Source: Pedobacter ginsengisoli
GTDB taxonomy: Bacteria; Bacteroidota; Bacteroidia; Sphingobacteriales; Sphingobacteriaceae
Length of the DNA stretch: 64,000 bases
Assembly: GCF_030244015.1 (NCBI RefSeq)
Contig: NZ_JASSYX010000004.1
Coordinates: 496,001 to 560,000, forward strand
Direction: 5' to 3'
This document shows, in pieces, positions 52,938 through 61,646 of the stretch (the first letter of the stretch is position 1; the number at the start of each line of letters is the position of its first letter). Under the pieces are notes generated by a model that saw only the letters and a program-made list of their open reading frames with translations, did not search any database and was not told where the DNA came from. The position numbers and the translations under genes are program-made.

Positions 52938-53941
52938 TAGAATTTAGTGGTTTTTTCTAGTTCAACTTTGTTAGCCAGTTGCAATTTAGCATTGTCCTGA
53001 ATCACTGGAAGTGGTTTTAATGTTTCGTAATGATTGGAAGCTATAACCGAAGCATCACTAATGTGGGTTGGGTGTTCGATGGTCCAATCGGCTGTTTTCT
53101 TTTTGTCAAATCTGCAGGTGTTACAAATGAACTCCTCGACCTCTCCATAGATATCTTTACGGGCGGTAACCCTAAGAACATCTTCCCCTTTATACCATAA
53201 GGTCACTTTTCCGCTGCATGTCGGGCAATCTCTGTGTGCATCGATAGGCTTAGTAAACCAAACCCGGTTTTTAAACCGGAAGGTTTTATCCGTAAGGGCT
53301 CCAACCGGACATACGTCAATGACGTTTCCGGAAAAGTCATTGTCTACCGCCGTTTGGATATAGGTAGATATCTCGGAGTGGTCACCGCGGTTCAAAATAC
53401 CATGGACACGTTTATTTGTGATCTGGTCGGCAGTGAAAACACAGCGATAACACAATATGCACCTGTTCATGTGCAGCTGTATCTTATCTCCAATATCTAT
53501 ACGCTCAAAAGTTCTGCGTTCAAATTCATACCTGGTTTTTTGCAAACCATGTTCATACCCAAGATTCTGAAGGTCACACTCACCTGCCTGATCGCAAACC
53601 GGGCAGTCCAGAGGATGGTTGATCAGCAACATTTCCACAACCCCACTGCGTGCTTCAATGACCTCCGGAGAAGTAATATTCTGTACTTCCATCCCGTCCA
53701 TAACTGTTGTACGGCATGACGCTACAAGTTTTGGCATCGGACGCGGGTCTTTTTCAGATCCTTTACTGACCTTCACAATGCAGGTACGGCATTTTCCCCC
53801 ACTCCCTTCTAGCTTAGAATAATAGCACATTGCCGGAGGCACGATATCTCCGCCTATCTGTCTCGCAGCATTTAGAATACTTGTACCGGGTGCAACTTCT
53901 ACTGTTATCCCGTCTATGGTTACCTTAACTTTATCACTCAT
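52937..53941 (-). CDS. nuoG: Short NuoG-type iron-sulfur subunit of complex I
   Basis: The protein is only 334 residues; full NuoG is about 900. It has an N-terminal ferredoxin-like [2Fe-2S] region (GKCRTCIVKV, ASCRTTV), the HPLDCPVCDQAGECDLQ motif, RCILCYRCVFTADQ and VCPVGALTDKTF for [4Fe-4S] clusters, and then DCPTCSGK and ICNTCRFDKK, a molybdopterin-Fe4S4-like remnant. The molybdopterin-fold domain is absent. Since nuoH follows with a one-base overlap, this is the intact length for this lineage, not a frameshift. It carries electrons between NuoF and the N2 path. Confidence 0.92.
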   Translation of the reverse strand: MSDKVKVTIDGITVEVAPGTSILNAARQIGGDIVPPAMCYYSKLEGSGGKCRTCIVKVSKGSEKDPRPMPKLVASCRTTVMDGMEVQNITSPEVIEARSGVVEMLLINHPLDCPVCDQAGECDLQNLGYEHGLQKTRYEFERRTFERIDIGDKIQLHMNRCILCYRCVFTADQITNKRVHGILNRGDHSEISTYIQTAVDNDFSGNVIDVCPVGALTDKTFRFKNRVWFTKPIDAHRDCPTCSGKVTLWYKGEDVLRVTARKDIYGEVEEFICNTCRFDKKKTADWTIEHPTHISDASVIASNHYETLKPLPVIQDNAKLQLANKVELEKTTKF

Positions 53942-53946
53942 GATCG

Positions 53947-55314
53947 TTAATCTCCTGTCGTAACTTCTGCTTTCGCAATTGGCTCAGCATAATTTGCCAA
54001 ACCATAATTAGTATCTAGACTTTTAACCGGCTCTTTCACGTGCCACTCAAACTCATCCCTAAAATGTCTTATGGCACTTGCAACCGGCCAGGCTGCCGCG
54101 TCACCTAGTGGACAGATCGTATTTCCTTCAATCTTTTTTGATACATCTACCAAAAGATCAATATCACTCATCTTACCATGTCCATATTCTAATCTGTGCA
54201 GCACTTTTTCCATCCAGCCGGTACCTTCCCGGCAAGGGGAACACTGACCGCAACTTTCATGATGATAGAACCGGGAGAAGTTCCATGTATTTCTTACAAT
54301 ACACTGATCTTCATCAAAAGCGATAAAGCCGCCCGAACCAAGCATAGTACCTGTTGCAAAACCACCTTCGGAAAGCGATTCATAACTCATTAACCTTGGT
54401 TCCCCATTAGCGAGTTTCAACGTCAGATTCGCAGGTAAAATAGGCACTGAAGATCCTCCGGCTACCGTAGCCTTCAACCTTTTTCCATTTGCTATCCCGC
54501 CGCAATATTCATCAGAATAGATAAATTCTTCAACTGGAAGGCCAAGCTCTATTTCATACACACCCGGCTTCACTAAATTGCCTGAAGCAGAGATCAGTTT
54601 CGTACCCGTACTGCGACCAATTCCGATCTTGGCATATTCATCACCACCGTCGTTGATGATAGGGACTACAGCCGCGATAGATTCCACATTGTTTACCACA
54701 GTTGGGCAACCATATAATCCGGCAATTGCAGGAAACGGAGGTTTGATCCTTGGATTGCCACGTTTACCCTCCAATGACTCCAGCAGTGCAGTTTCTTCAC
54801 CGCAGATATATGCACCACCGCCCGGCTGGACATACAATTCAAGGTCATAACCTGATCCTAAAATATTTTTGCCCAGCAGTCCTGCATTTTTTGCTTCAGC
54901 AATTGCTTTTTCCAGGATGCGGATTTGAGGCATCATTTCGCCCCTTACATAAATATAAGACGTATTAGCTCCTAATGCAAAACTGGAAACGATCATCCCC
55001 TCTATCAATGCATGAGGAATATATGTCATTAAATAACGATCCTTAAAGGTTCCTGGCTCTGATTCATCCGCATTGCAAACCAAATAACGTGCAACACCTT
55101 CAGGTTTCGCCAGAAAGCTCCACTTCATTCCAGTTGGAAATCCTGCTCCTCCCCGACCGCGCAGACCTGATTTTTTGACTTCTTCAACGACTTCATCAGG
55201 TGTTAGCGTTTTTAAAGCTTTTTCAACGGCACGGTAACCACCTTTCTGGCGGTAAACATCAAGTGTATTGATGCCCGGTACGTTTATATGTTCTAATAAT
55301 AGTTTACGAGCCAT
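53947..55314 (-). CDS. nuoF: NADH-quinone oxidoreductase subunit F
   Basis: The 455-residue NADH-binding flavoprotein oxidises NADH with FMN and holds cluster N3. Signatures are GLRGRGGAGFPTGMKW for NADH, YLVCNADESEPGTFKDR for FMN, and the C-terminal SCGQCSPCREGTGW with a later Cys in GNTICPLGDAA for the [4Fe-4S] cluster. Length is standard. It lies between nuoE and the short nuoG, with a one-base overlap to nuoE. Confidence 0.97.
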   Translation of the reverse strand: MARKLLLEHINVPGINTLDVYRQKGGYRAVEKALKTLTPDEVVEEVKKSGLRGRGGAGFPTGMKWSFLAKPEGVARYLVCNADESEPGTFKDRYLMTYIPHALIEGMIVSSFALGANTSYIYVRGEMMPQIRILEKAIAEAKNAGLLGKNILGSGYDLELYVQPGGGAYICGEETALLESLEGKRGNPRIKPPFPAIAGLYGCPTVVNNVESIAAVVPIINDGGDEYAKIGIGRSTGTKLISASGNLVKPGVYEIELGLPVEEFIYSDEYCGGIANGKRLKATVAGGSSVPILPANLTLKLANGEPRLMSYESLSEGGFATGTMLGSGGFIAFDEDQCIVRNTWNFSRFYHHESCGQCSPCREGTGWMEKVLHRLEYGHGKMSDIDLLVDVSKKIEGNTICPLGDAAAWPVASAIRHFRDEFEWHVKEPVKSLDTNYGLANYAEPIAKAEVTTGD

Positions 55315-55826
55315 TATCTTTTGCGTAAGTCTTCTATCAATTCGTCAACCTTCTGTTCATTCAGGTTTTCGTAAAATGTATATTCGGGGCCAATCTGCAA
55401 TACGGGAGCATAGCCGCATGCAGCCAAACATTCCACTCCCCTCCAGCTGAATAAACCATCCCCGGTGACCTCCCCTTCCTTAACACCGAGACGATGCTCA
55501 ATATGGTTCATCAGCTTTTCAGCACCGACTAAACAACAAGGCCCTGTCCTGCATACTTCAAGCATGTATTTTCCCTGGGGTTTTAAGAAATACATAGAAT
55601 AAAAGGAAGCGACTTCGTAAACTTCAATGGGTAAAATGTTAAGATAATCAGCTACCTTGTCCATAGCAGTATTGCTCAACCATCCCAGCTCTGCCTGAAC
55701 CTCATGAAGTATAGGAAGCAAAGCCGATTTCTGCTTTCCCTCCGGATATCTTTTAACAATCTCATCAAACTTAGCTATTAAGGCTGATGAAAATTCTACA
55801 GGTTGTTGTTGTTCTACTTTAAGCAT
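55314..55826 (-). CDS. nuoE: NADH-quinone oxidoreductase subunit E
   Basis: The 170-residue thioredoxin-like subunit has a [2Fe-2S] cluster (N1a). The four Cys are in LEVCRTGPCCLVGAE and VECLAACGYAPVLQI, and ASFYSMYFLKPQGKYM is conserved upstream. Its start overlaps the nuoD stop by 8 bases, and it overlaps nuoF by one base, so translation is coupled. Confidence 0.96.
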   Translation of the reverse strand: MLKVEQQQPVEFSSALIAKFDEIVKRYPEGKQKSALLPILHEVQAELGWLSNTAMDKVADYLNILPIEVYEVASFYSMYFLKPQGKYMLEVCRTGPCCLVGAEKLMNHIEHRLGVKEGEVTGDGLFSWRGVECLAACGYAPVLQIGPEYTFYENLNEQKVDELIEDLRKR

Positions 55827-57033
55827 CTAATTCTCCTGCAATAATATTCATGCTACTCATGTTGATAATGGCATCTGAAAGCAGCATGCCTTTACTCATG
55901 GGAGCAAACATTTGATAATTAATAAAACTAGGCCTTCTGAAGTGCAAGCGATAAGGAGTTCTTCCCCCATCATTGATCAGGTAAAAACCAAGCTCCCCGT
56001 TTCCGCCTTCTACGGAATGATAAACTTCCGCTTTAGGTGCATCTATTTCTCCCATCACAATTTTGAAGTGGTAGATCAAGGCTTCCATATTGTTATAAAC
56101 CTCTTCCTTGGCCGGCAGGTAAAACTCGGGCACATCGGCATGAAATATTCCCGCAGGCTCATGTTTTATCTTTTCCAAAGCCTGTTCAATCAGTCTGATG
56201 CTTTGCCACATCTCCTCATTGCGAACCAGATAACGGTCATATATGTCGCCGCTTGTCCCAACGGGAACCTCGAAATCAAAATCTTCGTAGGAAGAATAAG
56301 GATCACTCACTCTTACATCATAATCTACACCAGCTGAGCGCAATAAAGGGCCTGTCCAGCCATAATCCAAAGCCTTCTCCGCAGAAACTTCCGCCACCTT
56401 AGCGGTACGGTCAATAAAGATCCTGTTGCGGTTAAGTAAGCTTTCAAATTCCTGTAATGCTACCGGAAACTCCTTTAAGAATTTATTGATCTTTGCAAAA
56501 GCAATCTCATTGAAATCGCGCTCAAAGCCACCGATACGACCAATATTTGTTGTTAATCGGGCACCGCAAATCTCCTCATAGATCTCATATATATGTTCCC
56601 TGAACTGAAAAAGGTAAAGGAATGTTGTTGTTGCCCCGGTATCCTGTGCGATAATTGTATTGCAGATGATGTGGTCAGATATTCGCGCCAGTTCCATGAT
56701 GATCACCCTTAAATAGTCAACGCGTTTAGGCGTTTGGATATTTAACAGTTTCTCGACTGTCATATGCCATCCCATATTATTAATCGGCGATGAACAGTAA
56801 TTTAACCGGTCAGTTAATGGAGTGATCTGATAGAAAGGGCGATGCTCGGCAATCTTCTCAAATGCCCTGTGAATGTATCCAATAGTGGAAATCCCGCTAA
56901 CAATACGTTCACCATCCAACTGAATAACATTTTGGAAAACACCATGTGTAGCCGGGTGAGTTGGCCCAAGGTTCAGGGTTACCAATTCATTTTGCGGATC
57001 ATTGTCTGTCTCTACTGGCTGATTGTGATTCAT
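55819..57033 (-). CDS. nuoD: NADH-quinone oxidoreductase subunit D
   Basis: The 404-residue 49-kDa subunit lines the quinone site. It has LNLGPTHPATHGVFQNVI with the quinone-binding His, GYIHRAFEKIAEHRPFYQ, and the C-terminal RRPSFINYQMFAPMSKGMLL. Order and length are standard, and it is not fused to NuoC. It lies 6 bases downstream of nuoC. Confidence 0.97.
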   Translation of the reverse strand: MNHNQPVETDNDPQNELVTLNLGPTHPATHGVFQNVIQLDGERIVSGISTIGYIHRAFEKIAEHRPFYQITPLTDRLNYCSSPINNMGWHMTVEKLLNIQTPKRVDYLRVIIMELARISDHIICNTIIAQDTGATTTFLYLFQFREHIYEIYEEICGARLTTNIGRIGGFERDFNEIAFAKINKFLKEFPVALQEFESLLNRNRIFIDRTAKVAEVSAEKALDYGWTGPLLRSAGVDYDVRVSDPYSSYEDFDFEVPVGTSGDIYDRYLVRNEEMWQSIRLIEQALEKIKHEPAGIFHADVPEFYLPAKEEVYNNMEALIYHFKIVMGEIDAPKAEVYHSVEGGNGELGFYLINDGGRTPYRLHFRRPSFINYQMFAPMSKGMLLSDAIINMSSMNIIAGELDA

Positions 57034-57039
57034 ATGTTC

Positions 57040-57543
57040 TTATCTACCAAAGTATTCGTCTTTTTTATCTACCCTATTTGGATCTTCCAGGGGATACTGT
57101 TTGAGCATCGGATGAACACCAAGCTCGTCCATATTCAATATTCTTCTCAGATCCGGATGCCCTTCAAACTTAACTCCAAAAAGATCGTAAGTCTCTCTTT
57201 CCATCCAGTTTGCACTGTTCCACAAGGTAGTGGCCGTAGGAATCTCAGGATGGTGTTCATCAATAAATACCTTTACCCTGACCCTAATGCGTTTAACCAT
57301 GCTGTGCAAATGATAAACCACAGCGATCCCGTGCTTTCTACCCGGATAATGCACCGCAGTTATATCTGTAAGGAAATTAAAATTAGCAAGGCTGTTTTGC
57401 TTTAAGAATTCCAAAACAGTAATCACTACATCCTTAGTTGTCTCAAACGTAAGGAGTCCATAAGGCTCATTAACCCCGGAGATCTTATCTCCAAATCTTT
57501 CAGTCAGTAAGGCTGTTAATTCTTGGTTTGTAATGTCTGCCAT
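57040..57543 (-). CDS. nuoC: NADH-quinone oxidoreductase subunit C
   Basis: The 167-residue 30-kDa subunit has the diagnostic WMERETYDLFGVKFEGHPDL, RRILNMDE and HPMLKQYPLEDPNRVD segments. It is a separate gene, not fused to nuoD as in E. coli. It overlaps nuoB by one base and ends 6 bases before nuoD. Confidence 0.96.
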   Translation of the reverse strand: MADITNQELTALLTERFGDKISGVNEPYGLLTFETTKDVVITVLEFLKQNSLANFNFLTDITAVHYPGRKHGIAVVYHLHSMVKRIRVRVKVFIDEHHPEIPTATTLWNSANWMERETYDLFGVKFEGHPDLRRILNMDELGVHPMLKQYPLEDPNRVDKKDEYFGR

Positions 57544-58085
57544 TATTGTATCCCGTATGAAGCTAACATATCTCTATATTGATCAGAATTCCTTCTTCTC
57601 GAAGATTCATTTTTTACCAGTTCCTGTATCTTGCCAAATCCATCCAGAATAGCTTCTGGCCTTGGAGGGCAACCCGGAACGTATACATCTACCGGAATAA
57701 TTTCATCAATACCCTGTAATACAGAATAAGTGTCAAAAATGCCGCCGCTTGAAGCACAAGCCCCAACAGCCATTACCCACCGGGGTTCTGCCATTTGCAA
57801 ATAAACTTGCTTTAAAACGGGACTCATTTTTTTTGCTATAGTACCCATAACCATCAGAAGATCTGCCTGACGCGGCGAGAAACTTAATCTCTCAGAACCA
57901 AAACGACCAAAATCATAATGCGAACCCATCGTCGCCATAAATTCAATTCCGCAGCAGGACGTGGCAAAAGGTAAAGGCCATAATGAATGAGAACGGGCAA
58001 GGCCGATAACCTTATCTAAGGAAGTGGCAAAAAAGCCGGACCCTTCTATGCCCGGAGGCGCTTCTACAATATTGATGTCACTCAT
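57543..58085 (-). CDS. nuoB: NADH-quinone oxidoreductase subunit B
   Basis: NuoB holds cluster N2, which donates electrons to quinone. I start at the ATG at 58085 (MSDINIVEAPPGIEGSGF), giving 180 residues; the frame extends 45 bases upstream. Cluster ligands are C-C in FATSCCGIEFMA, with further Cys in AVGACASSGGIF and VPGCPPRPEAI. All four are present. It is separated from nuoA by 107 bases. Confidence 0.97.
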   Translation of the reverse strand: MSDINIVEAPPGIEGSGFFATSLDKVIGLARSHSLWPLPFATSCCGIEFMATMGSHYDFGRFGSERLSFSPRQADLLMVMGTIAKKMSPVLKQVYLQMAEPRWVMAVGACASSGGIFDTYSVLQGIDEIIPVDVYVPGCPPRPEAILDGFGKIQELVKNESSRRRNSDQYRDMLASYGIQ

Positions 58086-58192
58086 GATATAAAACAAAAA
58101 AGGCTCATTCCGGTAAAGAATGAACCACAAATCTACAATTTTTTAAAAGCAAAAGGATTAAAGAGGCGTCATTTAGAAACGATCTAAATAGC

Positions 58193-58564
58193 TTAATTCC
58201 AATCCAGAGCCTTCTTCTTTATGACATAAATGAAGCCCAGAAGTAATGTTCCCATAAAGATGAACATTTCAATCATCCCTGACATTCCGAGGTTTCTGAA
58301 ATTGACAGCCCAAGGATACATAAAAATGACTTCGACATCAAACAGCACAAATAAGATCGCTACCAAAAAATATTTAATAGAAAAGGGTTGACGTGCATTA
58401 CCTACTACTTTAATACCGGCTTCAAATGTAGACAGTTTATCTTCAGTCCTTCTTTTAGGCCCCAGGAAATGAGTTGTAATTAATGTAACGACAACAAATC
58501 CTAAGGCAACAATGACTTGAAATATAATGGGCAAAAAATCTACCGGCACACTTTGAGTTTCCAT
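58193..58564 (-). CDS. nuoA: NADH-quinone oxidoreductase subunit A
   Basis: The 123-residue, three-helix subunit starts at the ATG at 58564 (METQSVPVDFLPIIFQ); an upstream extension of the frame runs through the TPR-gene terminator and is not real. Conserved parts are KLSTFEAGIKVVGNARQPFS and KYFLVAILFVLFDVEVIFM. It is the first gene of the operon, with a predicted promoter just upstream (58583-58613). Confidence 0.96.
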   Translation of the reverse strand: METQSVPVDFLPIIFQVIVALGFVVVTLITTHFLGPKRRTEDKLSTFEAGIKVVGNARQPFSIKYFLVAILFVLFDVEVIFMYPWAVNFRNLGMSGMIEMFIFMGTLLLGFIYVIKKKALDWN

Positions 58565-58582
58565 TTGTATGTTATTATGCTG

Positions 58583-58613
58583 CAAAAATAAAAGAAAAAG
58601 GCGGGATAGCAAC
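58583..58613 (-). promoter_or_regulatory. Predicted nuo operon promoter inside the upstream terminator
   Basis: On the minus strand GTTG (58613-58610), a 19-base spacer and an exact TATTTTTG (58590-58583) match the Bacteroidota consensus. The -33 box lies in the loop of the TPR-gene terminator hairpin, and the -7 box is the end of its T-run. The start of transcription would be near 58577, with a leader of about a dozen bases. Confidence 0.6.
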
Positions 58614-58624
58614 CCCGCCTTTTT
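58590..58624 (-). terminator. Terminator of the TPR gene
   Basis: On the minus strand AAAAAGGCGGG (58624-58614) pairs with CCCGCCTTTTT (58605-58595) around an 8-base loop, and a T-rich run follows. It begins 18 bases after the TPR stop. Confidence 0.85.
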
Positions 58625-58641
58625 CTTTTATCCAAAATTTA

Positions 58642-60372
58642 TTATTTTTTCTTAGGCACTGCTTTAGTTGTAGCTTTTGGTGCTGGTGCTGTCAGAGATT
58701 TAATTCCTTCAGTTGCAGTTGCATTTGCAGGATCAAGAACTAGTGCCTTATCCCAATATAACTTTGCTTTTTCTTTATCTTCTTTATAAAGCGCATAACC
58801 GGCGATGTTATTATAAGCTTCTACCATATACTTTTTCATCAATGGAGTTTGCTTCTCTACATGAGCTTCGGCTGAATCTAGATATTGCTGATAGAATGGA
58901 ATTTGCAGCCCCTTCGGATCTGTGTCACTGTCCAGCAAATAATTGGCTCTGGCACGCCATAAATATGCATCGATAGTACTTGGAGATAGTTTAGCCAAGG
59001 TAGAGAAAGATGAATCTGCCTTAACTAAAATGTCCTTAGAAGGATTCGTTTTAGCATTTAGACCTTTAGCATAGAAGTAATAAGCGGCTACGCCATGATA
59101 GTAAAAATTATAGGCAGAACCCTTTCCGTTCGGATTGAATCTATTGGCAACCGCGTAAGTATTCATGGCTTTTTCGTAATCTTTGGCATCAAAATAGGTT
59201 TTCGCCAGGTCCGCCAGGATTACTGACTTCGAAGAATCCCTAACCAACGCCTTTGTTATGTTTATTATTCCTAAACTATCTTGTTGATTTTGTAACTGGG
59301 CTTGTCCTAAGTACAGATAATCCTCTGAAATTATACGTGTGGTATCCTTAACCTTTGCAAAGAAATCGTTCATGAACTGCAAACTCTGAGGGTAATTCTT
59401 ATTCTCAAAAGATGAATATCCACGAAGCCTTAAAACAATTAAGTTCTTAGGATCATTAGGATTCATCGCTGCCAGTTCAGTAGTCTCTTGTTCCAATGTC
59501 TTATAGTCCTTAGCATAGAACAAGATTTGCGCGTACCTAATCCTTGACTCATAAGACTTATCAGTCAGATCAAGATACTTTTTATAATTTGTAATCGCAT
59601 CCGCATTCTTTGTAGCAGCACTTGCCGGCTCAAAATCAGCCCACTGTCTGTACAATTCTGCAAGCTCACGATAAGCTGGGCCATAATTAGCATCGGCAGC
59701 AATCACATTCTTCAATTCAGTTTCTCCTTCAATAAAAGCCCTTGACTCTTTATACATTCTTCCGATTTGAACTGTAGATCTGTATAAAGCAGGATTGATG
59801 CTCAGCGCGCGCATATAATTTTGCAGAGCTTCCGAGTTCTTCCGTTGAAGCGCATAAAAATCTCCTAAAGCAACAAACGTTTCAGGATCTTTGTCTTTCT
59901 CATCTAATTCGTCAGCTTTTTGCAAATTAGGCAGTGCAGCAGCAAAATCAGGTTTTTCTATCGCGATATGCGCTTTACCTATATACAAATAAGGTATATA
60001 ATCCTTTTTCGATGCAACATCTATTGCCTTATCAAAGTTTGTTTTGGCAGACGTCGCATTATTAGACATCAAATCAGCCTGACCTAAACCCACATAATTT
60101 AACGGGTTTTTTGCTTCTGCAGCTACTCCCTGAGTAAATGCTGCTCTCGCAGAATCTAAATAATCTCTTTTTAAATAGACGTTACCTAAATAAAAGTAAT
60201 TTTCGCCATCACTGGCTTTAGATTTCACTAAAGTCTTCAGCATTGAAGTGGCTTTTTGGTATTGTTCGGCATCTATCGCCTTCTTCGCATCATCTAAGCT
60301 CTGAGCAAAAGAGGCAGAACCTATCACTACTAAACCTAAACCTAAGGTTATTGCTTTCTTTGTCATTTTCAT
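58642..60372 (-). CDS. Exported tetratricopeptide repeat protein
   Basis: The 576-residue protein has a signal peptide (KKAITLGLGLVVIGSASFAQ) and about ten TPR units across its length. Examples are NYFYLGNVYLKRDYLDSARA, PETFVALGDFYALQRKNSEA and YNNIAGYALYKEDKEKAKLY. The tail is lysine-rich (KATTKAVPKKK). TPR arrays scaffold protein complexes. The gene lies downstream of a PstS-like lipoprotein gene and the TonB/ExbD genes, and may belong with them functionally although it has its own promoter. No enzymatic domain is visible. Confidence 0.85.
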   Translation of the reverse strand: MKMTKKAITLGLGLVVIGSASFAQSLDDAKKAIDAEQYQKATSMLKTLVKSKASDGENYFYLGNVYLKRDYLDSARAAFTQGVAAEAKNPLNYVGLGQADLMSNNATSAKTNFDKAIDVASKKDYIPYLYIGKAHIAIEKPDFAAALPNLQKADELDEKDKDPETFVALGDFYALQRKNSEALQNYMRALSINPALYRSTVQIGRMYKESRAFIEGETELKNVIAADANYGPAYRELAELYRQWADFEPASAATKNADAITNYKKYLDLTDKSYESRIRYAQILFYAKDYKTLEQETTELAAMNPNDPKNLIVLRLRGYSSFENKNYPQSLQFMNDFFAKVKDTTRIISEDYLYLGQAQLQNQQDSLGIINITKALVRDSSKSVILADLAKTYFDAKDYEKAMNTYAVANRFNPNGKGSAYNFYYHGVAAYYFYAKGLNAKTNPSKDILVKADSSFSTLAKLSPSTIDAYLWRARANYLLDSDTDPKGLQIPFYQQYLDSAEAHVEKQTPLMKKYMVEAYNNIAGYALYKEDKEKAKLYWDKALVLDPANATATEGIKSLTAPAPKATTKAVPKKK

Positions 60373-60493
60373 GGTTCGTATATTAGTATTTAATTTGTTA
60401 TGAAGCTTGATTAGCAGACTTCACGGTTCGTTATTTTAATTATTAATAGTTAAAAATTTATAAATTTCATTATAGCATCCAAACTCTGTTCCT

Positions 60494-60524
60494 CAAATAT
60501 AAAATTTAGTTCTTATTCTTCAAG
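60494..60524 (-). promoter_or_regulatory. Predicted promoter of the TPR gene
   Basis: On the minus strand CTTG (60524-60521), a 19-base spacer and an exact TATATTTG (60501-60494). The -33 box overlaps the 3' end of the PstS-like gene. Transcription from near 60487 would give a leader of about 115 bases. Confidence 0.6.
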
Positions 60525-61411
60525 TTAAATTCCCGGGGGACGATCTTATGCGGGCCTAGTCCGGATTTGAGTACAATTAGCTGTCCACGAGGACTCATCA
60601 ACCAATTTGCAAATCCAGTACCCAAACCATCCCTACCTTCACAATCTATAATATAAACGTTTCTTAAAAATGGATAAATACCATTGATCAGATTAACTTG
60701 TTTAGGTGTATAGAAGGCATCATCTCCTTTTTTTCCCTTTATATTTTTCACGCCCATCATTTTCACCTTCCCAATATAAGGAGACATATTGGAATTATTG
60801 GCTATTAACCAATTAACACCAACAACACCAATAAAGTTCTTATTTTCCCCTACGTATTTTATAACGTCATTATCATCCTCTAAAGTATATACACCCGTTT
60901 TTGGAAGTTCCTTAATTTGTGCCAGCTCTTTAAAATACCTTACCGTGCTTGAATAAGCGTTGTCAAATACCAGATTTTTTCCTTTGGTATCCGCTCCTTT
61001 TAATATACTTATTACTTGTTCAACGGTAATATTACTATCAATGTTATCCTTTCCAGTGATCAAAGCAATACCGTCAATCGCAAATCGCGATGTCTTAGGA
61101 ATAATACCTCTGTTCCGGTATATTTTTTCTTCATCCGGTCTTAGTCTTCTGGACAAGATAATCACCCCCATGCTGTCGTTCAAAAAAGCTGGAACAATTT
61201 TATTTTCATTGTCTTCTGAAATGTTAAACTCCGCATCTTTATAATCGCTGTTAAACACTTCAACCTGATCAGCAATAATTGAAGAAAATGATTCATCAAC
61301 AAGTATCTTTACTGTACCGGACGTCCTGGTTTGAACAACAGTATTTTTTTTGGAAGAATCTGAGCAAGCAACAATTGATAACGACAAAAAAGCTAATATA
61401 AGATTCTTCAT
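60506..61411 (-). CDS. PstS-like substrate-binding lipoprotein
   Basis: The 301-residue protein has a lipobox VACS with C16 and a periplasmic-binding fold. GTVKILVDESFSSIIADQVE starts the first lobe; SRRLRPDEEKIYRNRG, GIALITGKDN and the C-terminal GFANWLMSPRGQLIVLKSGL fit PstS-type phosphate-binding proteins. No pst permease genes are in the window. It sits directly after a 74-residue membrane protein and the TonB gene, an association seen in Bacteroidota, so a role other than phosphate uptake is possible. Confidence 0.78.
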   Translation of the reverse strand: MKNLILAFLSLSIVACSDSSKKNTVVQTRTSGTVKILVDESFSSIIADQVEVFNSDYKDAEFNISEDNENKIVPAFLNDSMGVIILSRRLRPDEEKIYRNRGIIPKTSRFAIDGIALITGKDNIDSNITVEQVISILKGADTKGKNLVFDNAYSSTVRYFKELAQIKELPKTGVYTLEDDNDVIKYVGENKNFIGVVGVNWLIANNSNMSPYIGKVKMMGVKNIKGKKGDDAFYTPKQVNLINGIYPFLRNVYIIDCEGRDGLGTGFANWLMSPRGQLIVLKSGLGPHKIVPREFNLKNKN

Positions 61412-61412
61412 T

Positions 61413-61637
61413 CTAATTATTGTCTTGTTTAATCACTCGGGTAAACCTGATCACACCATATACAATCAATACGCATCCAAGCAGTATCCTGTATTTTCTT
61501 TCAATATCTACCGGCATATCCGTCCACAAAATCAGTGTGAAACCCAGCACCAGGTAGAAAGCGAACATGACTAGCCCTAAAATAAACAGAAATCGCTGTT
61601 GAGGCGATTTCTGTTTAAATGCTTTTAAACTAAACAT
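61413..61637 (-). CDS. Small two-helix membrane protein, unknown
   Basis: The 74-residue protein has two hydrophobic segments, RFLFILGLVMFAFYLVLGF and RILLGCVLIVYGVIRFTRV, separated by a short loop, with charged ends. I do not recognise a named family. It ends one base before the PstS-like gene's start codon and begins 9 bases after the TonB gene, so it is co-transcribed with them. A role in assembling the ExbB/ExbD/TonB unit or the lipoprotein is only a guess. Confidence 0.7.
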   Translation of the reverse strand: MFSLKAFKQKSPQQRFLFILGLVMFAFYLVLGFTLILWTDMPVDIERKYRILLGCVLIVYGVIRFTRVIKQDNN

Positions 61638-61646
61638 TTTTTCTTC

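Noticed and set aside
52937..53941. Truncation of nuoG by frameshift
   Set aside because: nuoH starts at the nuoG stop with a one-base overlap and no NuoG C-terminal coding remains; the short form is normal in this phylum.
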